Source: Akkermansia muciniphila
GTDB taxonomy: Bacteria; Verrucomicrobiota; Verrucomicrobiia; Limisphaerales; BJHT01
Direction of reading: 5' to 3'
DNA length: 64,000 nt
Assembly (NCBI GenBank): GCA_945861535.1
Contig: CAMAUZ010000021.1
Location: 1-64,000, forward strand
In this document: in pieces, positions 36,286 through 44,812 of the stretch
Layout of the letters: every line of letters begins with the position of its first letter
How positions within the stretch are numbered: the stretch's first letter is position 1
Program-made: the position numbers and the translations under genes
Notes under the pieces: generated by a model
Told to the model about the DNA's origin: nothing
Database searches by the model: none
The model's input: only the letters and a program-made list of their open reading frames with translations

Positions 36286-37335
36286 ATGAAGAGCAAACCA
36301 GGACAGAACCGCAGCGGCCTGTTGGCCGGCGGGAACTGGATCATTGACCAGGTCAAGATCATCGATGTTTTCCCGAAGCGCGAGTCGCTGGCCAACATCC
36401 TCAGCCAGTCGCAGGGCACGGGCGGCGCGCCCTACAACGTCGCCATCAACCTCGCCAAGCTCGGCGCGCCCTTCCCGCTGGCGGGCGCGGGGCTGGTCGG
36501 CAAGGACGCGCTCGGGACGGCGATCCTCGAGGATTGCCAGCGCCACAAGGTGGACACGAAATTTCTCAAAGCCACGCCCGCGGCGTCCACCAGCTACACG
36601 GACGTGATGACCGAGAAGGCGGACGGCAAGCGCACGTTCTTCCACAACCGCGGCGCCAATGCGCTGTGGAAAGGGGAGGATCTCGATTTCACCAAGACCA
36701 AGGCGAAGATTTTCCACCTCGGCTACCTGCTGCTGCTGGACGCGCTCGATGCGCCGGACAAGAAGTGGGTGACGCGCGGCGCGGGCCTGCTGGCCGCGGC
36801 GCAGGCGGCCGGACTGAAGACCTGCGTGGATGTGGTCAGCGAGGACAGCAACCGGTTCGCCCAGATTGTCACACCGGCGCTGAAGTACACCGACTACTGC
36901 ATTCTCAACGAACTTGAGGCCGGAAGCACCACGGGTTTCAAGATTCGCAAGGCCGACGGCAAGCTCGACACCGTGGCCCTGCGCCACGCCGCCGGCGCGA
37001 TGCTCCAGCTCGGCGTGAAGGAAATCGTGGTGATTCATTTCCCGGAGGGCGGCTTTGCACGCACCCGCGACGGCAAAGATTTCTGGCAGTCCTCGTTAAA
37101 CATCCCGGCCAAAGCCATCGCGGGCACGGCGGGCGCGGGCGACGCGTTTTGTTCGGGCGTCCTGTATGGCCTGCACGAGGGGTGGGACTTGCAGCGCTGC
37201 CTTCTCACGGCGGTCTGCGTCGCCGCCGCGTCGCTCTCCGATCCGACCTGCACGGCGGGGGTGAAGAAACTGGAAGAGTGTCTGGCGCTCCCGAAGAAGT
37301 TCAAGGTCCGTCCGCCGCTGGAACCGAACGATTGA
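36286..37335 (+). CDS. PfkB-family carbohydrate kinase
   Basis: 349 residues from ATG 36286. Ribokinase fold: GTGGAPYNVAINLAKLGAPFPLAGAGLVGKDALG is PfkB signature 1, and AGTAGAGDAFCSGVLYGL is signature 2 with the catalytic Asp. Substrate could be fructose, ribose, a nucleoside or a sugar acid; there is no neighbour to decide. The start is preferred because the 12 upstream codons overlap non-coding sequence. It is followed by a strong terminator and convergent with efp. Gap 36005-36285 has a GCGGCATGAACGCCGC-type spacer palindrome. Confidence 0.88.
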   Translation: MKSKPGQNRSGLLAGGNWIIDQVKIIDVFPKRESLANILSQSQGTGGAPYNVAINLAKLGAPFPLAGAGLVGKDALGTAILEDCQRHKVDTKFLKATPAASTSYTDVMTEKADGKRTFFHNRGANALWKGEDLDFTKTKAKIFHLGYLLLLDALDAPDKKWVTRGAGLLAAAQAAGLKTCVDVVSEDSNRFAQIVTPALKYTDYCILNELEAGSTTGFKIRKADGKLDTVALRHAAGAMLQLGVKEIVVIHFPEGGFARTRDGKDFWQSSLNIPAKAIAGTAGAGDAFCSGVLYGLHEGWDLQRCLLTAVCVAAASLSDPTCTAGVKKLEECLALPKKFKVRPPLEPND

Positions 37336-37417
37336 CGCCCCGGGTGCGCGGGCGGCCCGCCCGCGAGTTCCCTGACCGCTGCGACCGGAGCGTCCGGCGG
37401 TCCGATCTGAAAACGAA

Positions 37418-37443
37418 AAAGCCCGCGGAAACGCGGGCTTTTT
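37418..37443. terminator. Bidirectional intrinsic terminator between pfkB-type gene and efp
   Basis: AAAGCCCGCG (37418-37427), loop GAAA, CGCGGGCTTT (37432-37441) and a T-run to 37443. The A-run at 37416-37420 serves the minus strand, so it can end both convergent transcripts. Confidence 0.9.
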
Positions 37444-37488
37444 GCTGTCTAAAATTCCGCCGCTTTGGGGCCGCCGGAGTCCGGTGCC

Positions 37489-38046
37489 TCAGGCCCGCTC
37501 CATATACTTCCCGGTGCGCGTGTCGATCTTCAGCTTCTCGCCGGTCTTGATGAACAGCGGCGCCTGCACCGTGATGCCGGTTTCGAGCGTGACGGTCTTT
37601 TGCACGTTGTTCGCCGAGTCGCCGCGGATGCCCTCGGGCGCTTCGGTCACTTTTAGCACCACGCTGGAGGGCAACTCGATCTGCACCGGCTTGTCGTCCA
37701 CGAGGGTCACGGTGACGACCGCGTTCTCGACCAGGTAGTTGACCGCATCGCCGACGATCTCGGGCGTGATGGTGATCGTCTCGTAGGTTTCGGGATTGGA
37801 GAAAACGTAATCCGCGCCGTCCTTATAGCTGAACTCCATCTTGGTGGTCTGCATCGGGATCACCTCCAGCTTCTCGGTCGAACTGAAGCGCACGTCGGAA
37901 GATTTGCCGGTCCTGATGCTCCGAATCGACGCCTGCACGAAGGCGCGCAGGTTGCCGGGGGTGCGGTGCTGGGTGTCGAGCACCACGGCGATGTCCCCGT
38001 TGTAGTTGATCGCCATTCCCTTCCGCAGATCGTTTGCTGTAGCCAT
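37489..38046 (-). CDS. efp: Translation elongation factor P
   Basis: 185 residues, the full three-domain EF-P that relieves ribosomes stalled at polyproline. Domain I ends near residue 62, and the C-terminal OB domain is clear (GIRGDSANNVQKTVTLETGITVQAPLFIKTGEKLKIDTRTGKYMERA, with the EF-P signature near 150-170). The loop that enters the peptidyl-transferase centre reads HRTPGNLRAF, so the tip residue aligned with Lys34 of E. coli is Asn32. Neither canonical modification (beta-lysine on Lys, rhamnose on Arg) can occur at that residue. Confidence 0.95.
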   Translation of the reverse strand: MATANDLRKGMAINYNGDIAVVLDTQHRTPGNLRAFVQASIRSIRTGKSSDVRFSSTEKLEVIPMQTTKMEFSYKDGADYVFSNPETYETITITPEIVGDAVNYLVENAVVTVTLVDDKPVQIELPSSVVLKVTEAPEGIRGDSANNVQKTVTLETGITVQAPLFIKTGEKLKIDTRTGKYMERA

Positions 38047-38100
38047 AAGCGAGTTGTCGAAAAAATAATTTGCCCGCGTTCGGTGCGGGACGGAGCGCGG

Positions 38101-38128
38101 ACGCTAGCCACGCGCGGTTTGAATGCAA
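38101..38128 (-). promoter_or_regulatory. Predicted efp promoter
   Basis: Minus strand: TTGCAT (38123-38128), 16 bases, TAGCGT (38101-38106), with about 54 bases of leader to the ATG at 38046. Confidence 0.4.
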
Positions 38129-38230
38129 GCGTCCAGTTTGCGGCGCGCGACAATGGGGCGTTGCGGCGGGGGGCGGAGGCTGTTAAGAAACTGCGCATCT
38201 CGCGGCGCAATCTTTCACATTTCAACGCCC

Positions 38231-41200
38231 ATGCCCGGTTTCATTGAATTTCTTCTCCTCGTGGGCGGTGTGATTTTCGCCTTCCGGCTGCGCGCGCGAG
38301 ACAAGCGGGAGGCCGAGGCGCGGGCGCAACGGATGGAAGTGGAACTCGCGCGGCTGCGGGAGGAGGTGGCGCAGATCAAAGCGGGTGCGGTGTCAGTGCC
38401 GGCCCCGGCAAAGGCTCCGGCGGTGATCTCGGTGGCGCAGATGGCGGCGGCAGACGTGGACCGACAACCGTCCCCGGCGCCCTTGACCTTGTCACCGCCG
38501 ACCGTCGCGGCGCTCGGGACGGTCCCGGCTGCTGCCCAGTTGCCGCCCGTATTGCCTCCCTTGGTCCCGCTGCCGGAGACCGCCGCGACCTCGCCCGCCG
38601 CAACTGCCCCGCTGCCAGCGCCGCCGTCGCCGGGGGCAGCGCCGCCGCCATTCCCACCGCCATCCCCGCCGGAACCCGCGATCAACTGGGAGCAATTTGT
38701 CGGCGTGAAATTGTTCGCGTGGCTGGGCGGATTGGCGGCGCTGTTCTGCGTTGCCTACTTCATCAAATATTCCTTCGACCACGACCTGATCCCGCCGGCG
38801 GTGCGGGCGGCGTTGGGTTTCCTCATCGGCATCGGGCTGGTGGTGGGCGGCGTGATGATGGATCGGCAGCGCTACAAGGTGACGGGGGACACGCTGTGCG
38901 CGACGGGCATCGTGGCGTTGTATGCGGTCACGTTCGGGTGCCGGTCGATCTATCACTTCGCCGCGTTCACGCCCGAGTTCTGTTTCGTGATGATGGCGTT
39001 GATCACGGCGACGGGGTTTGTGCTGGCGGTGCGGCTGCGGGCGCAGGTCGTGGCGATTCTGGGAATGCTCGGCGGTTTTCTGACGCCGTTGCTGTTATCG
39101 ACGGGGCAGGACAATCCGCTCGGGCTGTTCGGTTATCTGACCATCCTCGACGTGGGCCTCGTGGCCGTGGCGCTGGCGACGGGCTGGGAGGTGCTGGTAC
39201 CGCTGGGCGCGGTGGGAACGCTGATAATGCAGATGGGCTGGGCGACGAAATTTTTTGCGCCGGAGAAACTGGGGACGGCCGTGGCGGTGGGTTTGGTCTT
39301 CGATGTTTTGTTCGCCGTGGCGTTCGTGCTGGCGCGCCGGTTCGGGGTGAAGACGCGTGGCTTCGCGTTCGCGGCGGTGCTGGTGTCGGTGTGCTCGCTG
39401 CTAGCGGGAATCGGGTGGGCGGGGGATTCGCGAATGGCCGGGCAGTCGGGGCTGGTGTTCCTGCTCGTGGTGGGCGCGGACCTGTGCCTGCTCGCGCTGG
39501 TGTGGCTGGACGCGAAATTGGAGCGGCTGCAACTGGTCGCGGGCGGGCTGATGTTTCTCGCGCTGTCGGTGTGGATCACGACGCATCGTTCGCCAGAAAT
39601 GCTGCCGTGGGCGCTGGGGATGAGCCTGCTGTTCGGCATCCTGCATGCGGCGCTGCCGGTCGTGCTCAAGCGCCGGTCGCCACGCGAGTATCGGATGTCG
39701 TGGGGCCATTTGTTTCCGCCGCTGGCGCTCGTGTTGATGATGCTGCCGGTGGTGACGCGACCCGTGATGTCGGCGCTGGTGTGGCCGTTTGTGTTCCTCG
39801 TGAACCTGCTCGCGATGGGCCTCGCGGTGGTGACGGGTTCGCTGGTTTCCTTCGCGCTGGCCATCGTGGTGACGCTCGTGCTGCTGGTCGTCGCGATCAC
39901 GAAAATCCCGGCGGAACTGACGGGCCTGCCGGTGACGCTGCTGCTAATCGGCGGGTTTGCGCTGGTGTTCACGGCGGTGGCGGTGTGGCTGCTGCGGCGG
40001 CTGGCGGGGGGAGCGGCCGTGGCGAAAGCAGATGGGACGGAGGGGACGAAGGCGACGGAGGAGGCGAAGGAATGGCTGCCGCAGTTGCCGGCGGAGATTA
40101 CCGCGAGCCTGCCGGCGTTGTCGGCCATCGCGCCGTTTTTCCTGCTGGTGCTGCTGGTCGGGCAACTGAAGCTGGTGAATCCGTCGGCGGTGTTCGGGCT
40201 GGTGTTGTTGCTCGCGGTGCTCGTGCTGGGGCTGGCGCGGCTGCTGAAATTCGACTGGCTGCCGGCGGTGGGATTGGCGGGCGTGCTGATGGTGGAGCAC
40301 GCGTGGTTCGCGCGGTCGTTCTCGAGCGACGAGCAGCCGGGGCTGGTGCTGGCGTGGTTGCTGGGATTCGCGGCGTTGTTCGCGCTGTTCCCCTTTACGG
40401 AGAAAAAAGCGCGCGCGGGTTCGGTGGTGCCGTGGGCGGCGGCGGCTCTGTCGGTGCCGCTGCATTTCGGGATGATTTACAAGCTGGTGTTGCAGACGTG
40501 GCCGAACGAGTTCATGGGCCTGCTGCCCGCGGTGCTGGCGGTGCCGATGCTGGCCGCGCTGCTGGTGCTCGTGAAACGGCTGGCGCCGGACGACCCGGCG
40601 CGGCTGGCGGTGCTGGCGTGGTTCGGCGGGGCGGCGCTGTTTTTCGTCACGCTGATTTTCCCGATCCAGTTCGACCGGCAATGGCTGACGATCAGTTGGG
40701 CGCTGGAGGGCGCGGCGTTGCTGTGGCTGTTCCACCGGCTGCCGCATCCGGGTTTGCGGCTGGTGGGCGTGGCGCTGCTGGCGGTGTGCTTCGCGCGGCT
40801 CACGCTGAATCCGGCGGTGTTCAGCTATCATCCGCGCAGCGCGACGCCGATTTTCAACTGGTATCTCTACTCCTACGGCGTGGTGACGGCGTGTTTGTTC
40901 GCGGGCGCGTCGCTGCTCGCGCCGCCGCGCAACCGCGTGGCCGCGGTGGACGCGCCGCCGGTGCTGAACACGCTGGGCGTGGTGCTGGCGTTCCTGTTGG
41001 TGAACATCGAGATCGCGGATTATTTCACCGCGCCGGGCGCGCGGGCGCTGACGTTCGAGTTCTCGGGAAATCTGGCGCGGGACATGAGCTATTCGATGGC
41101 GTGGGCGGTGTTCGCGCTCGGGTTGCTGGTGGTGGGGATCGTGCGGAAAATCCCGGGGGCGCGGTATGCGAGCATGGCGCTGTTGAGCGTCACGTTGCTC

Positions 41201-41332
41201 AAGCTGTTCTTCCACGATCTGGCGCGGCTGTCGGGGCTGTATCGCATCGGCGCGATTCTGGTGGTGGCGGTGATTGCGATGCTGGCGTCGTTTTTGTATC
41301 AGCGGTTTTTGGGAAAACAGGGGAAGGGGTGA
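38231..41332 (+). CDS. DUF2339 polytopic membrane protein
   Basis: 1033 residues from ATG 38231. A short N-terminal helix is followed by a coiled region (residues 20-55), a Pro/Ala-rich linker to about 150, then WEQFVGVKLFAWLGGLAALFCVAYFIKYSFDHDLIPPAVRAALGFLIGIGL, the DUF2339 hallmark. More than 20 hydrophobic helices follow. Function is unknown; members occur next to DUF3999 proteins in many Gram-negative bacteria, as here. The two genes are separated by about 100 bases with a hairpin and read in the same direction. Confidence 0.9.
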   Translation: MPGFIEFLLLVGGVIFAFRLRARDKREAEARAQRMEVELARLREEVAQIKAGAVSVPAPAKAPAVISVAQMAAADVDRQPSPAPLTLSPPTVAALGTVPAAAQLPPVLPPLVPLPETAATSPAATAPLPAPPSPGAAPPPFPPPSPPEPAINWEQFVGVKLFAWLGGLAALFCVAYFIKYSFDHDLIPPAVRAALGFLIGIGLVVGGVMMDRQRYKVTGDTLCATGIVALYAVTFGCRSIYHFAAFTPEFCFVMMALITATGFVLAVRLRAQVVAILGMLGGFLTPLLLSTGQDNPLGLFGYLTILDVGLVAVALATGWEVLVPLGAVGTLIMQMGWATKFFAPEKLGTAVAVGLVFDVLFAVAFVLARRFGVKTRGFAFAAVLVSVCSLLAGIGWAGDSRMAGQSGLVFLLVVGADLCLLALVWLDAKLERLQLVAGGLMFLALSVWITTHRSPEMLPWALGMSLLFGILHAALPVVLKRRSPREYRMSWGHLFPPLALVLMMLPVVTRPVMSALVWPFVFLVNLLAMGLAVVTGSLVSFALAIVVTLVLLVVAITKIPAELTGLPVTLLLIGGFALVFTAVAVWLLRRLAGGAAVAKADGTEGTKATEEAKEWLPQLPAEITASLPALSAIAPFFLLVLLVGQLKLVNPSAVFGLVLLLAVLVLGLARLLKFDWLPAVGLAGVLMVEHAWFARSFSSDEQPGLVLAWLLGFAALFALFPFTEKKARAGSVVPWAAAALSVPLHFGMIYKLVLQTWPNEFMGLLPAVLAVPMLAALLVLVKRLAPDDPARLAVLAWFGGAALFFVTLIFPIQFDRQWLTISWALEGAALLWLFHRLPHPGLRLVGVALLAVCFARLTLNPAVFSYHPRSATPIFNWYLYSYGVVTACLFAGASLLAPPRNRVAAVDAPPVLNTLGVVLAFLLVNIEIADYFTAPGARALTFEFSGNLARDMSYSMAWAVFALGLLVVGIVRKIPGARYASMALLSVTLLKLFFHDLARLSGLYRIGAILVVAVIAMLASFLYQRFLGKQGKG

Positions 41333-41333
41333 A

Positions 41334-41393
41334 GGGTTAAAAAGTTGAAGGGTTGAAGGGTGGGGGGCGGACGACGCTTCAACTTTTTAACCC
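41334..41393. repeat. 17-bp hairpin between DUF2339 and DUF3999 genes
   Basis: GGGTTAAAAAGTTGAAG (41334-41350) and its exact complement (41377-41393). The related words TTCAACTTTT and TTTGAACCCTTCAAC fill the spacer at 52150-52230. Within an operon it could act as partial terminator or mRNA-stabilising hairpin. Confidence 0.75.
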
Positions 41394-41433
41394 TTTAACC
41401 CCTTCACCCGTTCCAATGCGGTCAGGAATAGAC

Positions 41434-43449
41434 ATGAAAGCGAAACATGATCGGAGCGGCTGGCAGTGCGTGCTGGCGGTGGCGTTGCTGTGGCTGGGGG
41501 TGGCCGGGGCGGGCGCGGCGTCGTGGGCGGAGTGGCGGCAGCGGCAGGGGTTCACGGTCGAGGGCGCGGGGTTGTTCAAGCTGAGTCTGCCGCCGGAGAC
41601 GCTCGAGGCGGCACGGCCGGGGCTGGAGGATTTGCGCGTCACGGACAGCGCGGGGAACGAGGTGCCGTATCTGATTCAGCGTCCTGCGCCGGTCGGGCGG
41701 GTGAGCCGGAATGCGAAGTCGTTCAAGGCGACTCTGGCCACGGGCGCGACGGTGGTGGTGATCGAGACGGGGCTGACGCAGGCGCTCAACGGCGCGACGT
41801 TGGACACGCCGGCATCGGCATTTTTGAAGGCGGTGAAGGTGGAGGGTTCGGCAGACGGCTCGGCGTGGAGCGAGTTGGCGCAAGGCGTGCCGGTGTTTCG
41901 CATGGCCAATGGCGCGGAGCAGCGGGACATCCGGTTTGAGGCGGCGAGCTGGGCGTTTCTGCGTTTCACGCTCGATGACCGGCGGACGGCGGCGATTCCG
42001 GTGACGGGCGTGCGGGTTCATGCGGCGGAAGCGGCGGCGGTGGCGAGCGAGACGCAGGCGGTGCGGATCGTGGAGCGCGTGGAATCGCGCGGCGAGACGG
42101 TGCTGACGCTCGATCTCGGCGCGGCGAATCTCACGCTGGCGGAGCTGGAGATCGTGACGGAGGAGCCGCTGTTTGCGCGCACCGTGACGGTCGCGACGCG
42201 CGAGGTGAGCGAGGGCGAGATTCGCGAGCGGTCGCTGGGCGGCGGGCTGATTTACCGGCAGGCGGTGGAGGGAATGGCGGCGCGCGCGGGCTTGTCAGTG
42301 CCGCTGGAGACGCAGGCGCAGACGCGGGAGTTGCTGGTGAAAATACGCAACGGGGACAGCCCGCCGCTGGTGATCAGCGAGGTGCGGGCGCGGCGGCGGC
42401 CGGTGTTCCTGGTGCTGCTGGCGCGGCAGGCGGGGCCGCATTTTCTGCTGACGGGCAACCGGAAGGTCGCGGCGGCGCGCTACGATCTCGCGGGCGCGGG
42501 CGCGAGCGTGACGAGTGCGAAAGCGTTAGCGGGAGGCTTGTCGGGGTTGGTGGCGAATCCGGATTTTCGCGAAACGGAAACGCTGCCGGACGTGGAGACG
42601 CGCGGGGCGGCGTTCGAGCCGAAGGGCTGGATGTTCCGACGACCGGTGACGCTCGCAAAGGCGGGCGTGGCGCAGATCGAACTGGATGCGGATGTGCTCG
42701 CAAACACGCAGGCTTCGCTGGCGGATGTGCGGCTGGTGAGCGACGGGCGGCAGGTGCCGTTTTTGTTCGAGCGGACGTCGCTCGAGCGCAAGGTGACGGT
42801 GGAGTTCAGCTTGCGGCCCGATCCGAAACGACCGCGCGTGAGCCGCTGGCAGCTCAAGCTGCCGCTGGCGGCGCTGCCCGTGAACCGGCTGACGTGCCAG
42901 GCGCAGACGGCGTTGTTTCAGCGCGAGATGGTCTTGTTTGAGGAGGTGAAGGATGTGGGCGGCGAGCGGCAGCGCCGCACGCTGGGCACGGGCCTGTGGC
43001 AGCGCACGCCGGAGCAGACGCGCGCGCGCTTCGAGCTGACCTGGTCGGCGCGCCCGCAGACGGACACGCTGTTTTTGGAAACGGACAACGGCGACAACCC
43101 CGCGCTGGAGCTGGCGAATTTCGAGATGTTCCATCCCGTGACACGGCTGCGGACGAAGACAGCGGCGGGGATGGCGCCGGAGCTTTATTTCGGCAACGCG
43201 GGGGTGTCGGCACCGCGCTATGACCTCGGCTTGGTCGCGGGGACGTTGCTGTCGGCGGAGAAAGTGGTGGCGACTTTGGGTGCGGTGGAGCGCTTGAAAA
43301 AGGCGGCGCAGCGCGAAGGCGAGGCCCTGGCGGGACCGACGGCGTATGTGTTCTGGGGCGCGCTGGCATTGGTCGTCGTGGGGCTGCTGCTCGTGATCCG
43401 CAAGCTCCTGCCCGCGACGCACGACGCCGGTGGCGGCGGGAAGACGTGA
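41434..43449 (+). CDS. DUF3999 family membrane-anchored protein
   Basis: 671 residues from ATG 41434, which has one of the few Shine-Dalgarno-like sequences here (AGGAA seven bases upstream). A signal peptide (about 12-29) is followed by a large beta-rich exported region with repeated VRLVSDGRQVPFLFER-like strands, and a C-terminal transmembrane helix (AYVFWGALALVVVGLLLVIRKLL). It matches DUF3999, the usual partner of DUF2339. The pair probably forms an envelope complex of unknown role. Confidence 0.85.
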   Translation: MKAKHDRSGWQCVLAVALLWLGVAGAGAASWAEWRQRQGFTVEGAGLFKLSLPPETLEAARPGLEDLRVTDSAGNEVPYLIQRPAPVGRVSRNAKSFKATLATGATVVVIETGLTQALNGATLDTPASAFLKAVKVEGSADGSAWSELAQGVPVFRMANGAEQRDIRFEAASWAFLRFTLDDRRTAAIPVTGVRVHAAEAAAVASETQAVRIVERVESRGETVLTLDLGAANLTLAELEIVTEEPLFARTVTVATREVSEGEIRERSLGGGLIYRQAVEGMAARAGLSVPLETQAQTRELLVKIRNGDSPPLVISEVRARRRPVFLVLLARQAGPHFLLTGNRKVAAARYDLAGAGASVTSAKALAGGLSGLVANPDFRETETLPDVETRGAAFEPKGWMFRRPVTLAKAGVAQIELDADVLANTQASLADVRLVSDGRQVPFLFERTSLERKVTVEFSLRPDPKRPRVSRWQLKLPLAALPVNRLTCQAQTALFQREMVLFEEVKDVGGERQRRTLGTGLWQRTPEQTRARFELTWSARPQTDTLFLETDNGDNPALELANFEMFHPVTRLRTKTAAGMAPELYFGNAGVSAPRYDLGLVAGTLLSAEKVVATLGAVERLKKAAQREGEALAGPTAYVFWGALALVVVGLLLVIRKLLPATHDAGGGGKT

Positions 43450-43465
43450 CGGGGAGAGGAAGCGC

Positions 43466-43576
43466 GCGGAGCGCGGCGTTCACGCCGCAGAGACGTCCGC
43501 ACGCCAAGGCCGCCGCCGGTAAATCCGCCGCTCCCGTCCGAACTCGCGCTCCTGCGGCGTGAACGCCGCGCTCCGC
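43466..43576. repeat. 25-bp perfect inverted repeat
   Basis: Arms 43466-43490 and 43552-43576 (GCGGAGCGCGGCGTTCACGC... and its complement) are exact. Shorter relatives with GGCGT(G/A)AACGCCGC are at about 36146-36162 and 53540-53560. It lies between the DUF3999 gene and the ABC ATPase gene. Confidence 0.8.
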
Positions 43577-43617
43577 CGGAGGTGATGTCACGCTGCGCCC
43601 GCTTGGAATTTCGAGCG

Positions 43618-43646
43618 TTGTTTTGCACCCGCACGCCTGACAGTTT
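43618..43646 (+). promoter_or_regulatory. Predicted promoter of the ABC ATPase, leaderless type
   Basis: TTGTTT (43618-43623), 17 bases, CAGTTT (43641-43646), six bases (CGCCGC) to the GTG at 43653. The -10 lacks the usual first T. Confidence 0.35.
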
Positions 43647-43652
43647 CGCCGC

Positions 43653-44639
43653 GTGTCCACACCCGTCATTCAGGTCGAGGGATTGACCAAAACCTATCGC
43701 ACGTATCAGAAGAAGCCCGGCCTGCGCGGGGCGGTGCGAGGGCTGTTCAAGCGCGACTACGAGCAGGTGACGGCGGTCGGGGACGTGCGTTTCTCGGTCG
43801 CGGAGGGGGAGCTGGTCGGCTTTCTCGGACCGAACGGCGCGGGCAAGACCACGACGCTGAAAATGCTGGCGGGGCTGTTGTATCCGACCCGCGGCACGGC
43901 GACCGTGCTGGGGCATGTGCCGTGGGAGCGCGACGACGCGTATCGTCGCCAGTTCGCGTTGCTACTCGGGCAGAAAAACCAGCTCTGGTGGGATTTGCCC
44001 GCGCGCGATTCGCTCGAACTGAACGCCACGATCTACGGCATTCCGCGCGCGTCCTTCGAGCGCACGGTCGCGGAGCTGACGGAACTGCTCGCGGTGAAGG
44101 ACAAGCTGAACGTGATGGTGCGCGAGCTGTCGCTGGGCGAGCGGATGAAGATGGAGTTGATCGCCGCGCTGTTGCATCAGCCGAAGGTGCTGTTCCTCGA
44201 CGAGCCGACCATCGGGCTGGATGTCGTGTCGCAGAAAACGGTGCGCGAGTTTTTGCGCAATCACAACGCCACGCGCAAGACGACCATCCTGCTCACGAGC
44301 CACTACATGGCGGACATCCAGGAGCTGTGCCGGCGGGTCATCATCATCGACAAGGGGAAGATTTTCTTCGATGGCCAGCTCGCGGAGGTGCTGGACCGGT
44401 TTGTGGATTTCAAGATCGTGACGATCCAGTGCGGCGGGACGGTGGCGGCGACGAGTTCCGAGAATTTGTCCAAATATGGCGAAGTCGTGGAGCGCAACGC
44501 GGGACAAATCCGGTTGAAGGTGAAGCGCGACCGCGTGATTCCCGCGTGTAAGGCGCTGCTGGACGAACTGCCGGTGACGGACATCGACATTCAGGAAGTG
44601 CCGATCGAGGACATCATCCGGCAGATTTTCGCGCGGTGA
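43653..44639 (+). CDS. ABC transporter ATP-binding protein (ABC-2 export type), no permease beside it
   Basis: 328 residues from a GTG start. Walker A GPNGAGKTTTLKML, Q-loop LLGQKNQLWWDLP, signature LSLGERMKMEL, Walker B VLFLDEPTIGLD and the switch His in LLTSHYM are all present. The N-terminal KKPGLRGAVRGLFKRDYEQVTAV insert and the C-terminal extension mark it as the group that pairs with ABC-2 permeases (six-helix membrane proteins). Those genes normally follow directly, but here repeat copy 4 and a convergent aminotransferase gene do. The exported substrate is unknown. Confidence 0.92.
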   Translation: MSTPVIQVEGLTKTYRTYQKKPGLRGAVRGLFKRDYEQVTAVGDVRFSVAEGELVGFLGPNGAGKTTTLKMLAGLLYPTRGTATVLGHVPWERDDAYRRQFALLLGQKNQLWWDLPARDSLELNATIYGIPRASFERTVAELTELLAVKDKLNVMVRELSLGERMKMELIAALLHQPKVLFLDEPTIGLDVVSQKTVREFLRNHNATRKTTILLTSHYMADIQELCRRVIIIDKGKIFFDGQLAEVLDRFVDFKIVTIQCGGTVAATSSENLSKYGEVVERNAGQIRLKVKRDRVIPACKALLDELPVTDIDIQEVPIEDIIRQIFAR

Positions 44640-44667
44640 GCAGCGGGCGGGACGGGGGAGTTAAAAA

Positions 44668-44771
44668 CCACTAACCGGCACTAACTGGCACTAATGGGAA
44701 AACACCGCGGATGAATTCCCGGCGGCCGCCCGTATCGTTTCCCATTAGTGCCGGTTAGTGCCGGTTAGTGG
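44668..44771. repeat. Dispersed inverted-repeat element, copy 4
   Basis: Arms 44668-44695 and 44744-44771 each have CCACTAAC or its complement plus two 10-bp units. The centre has GATGAATTCCCGGCGG, a weaker match to the ACTCCCGGGCTGCGG core of copies 2 and 3. The ends of the centre (GGGAAA/TTTCCC) extend the stem inward. It lies between convergent genes. Confidence 0.85.
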
Positions 44772-44812
44772 CTCCTTCTGTCCGGTATCCGGCGACTGCG
44801 GGGCCGGCCGCG

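Noticed and set aside
39944-41215. Minus-strand Arg/Gln/His-rich open frame inside the DUF2339 gene
   Set aside because: Composition is the complement of Leu/Val-rich coding sequence; no start signals or motif.
38719-41340. 873-codon frame in another phase over the DUF2339 gene
   Set aside because: Gly/Ala/Arg-rich frame-shifted shadow; DUF2339 signatures and membrane helices are in the other frame.
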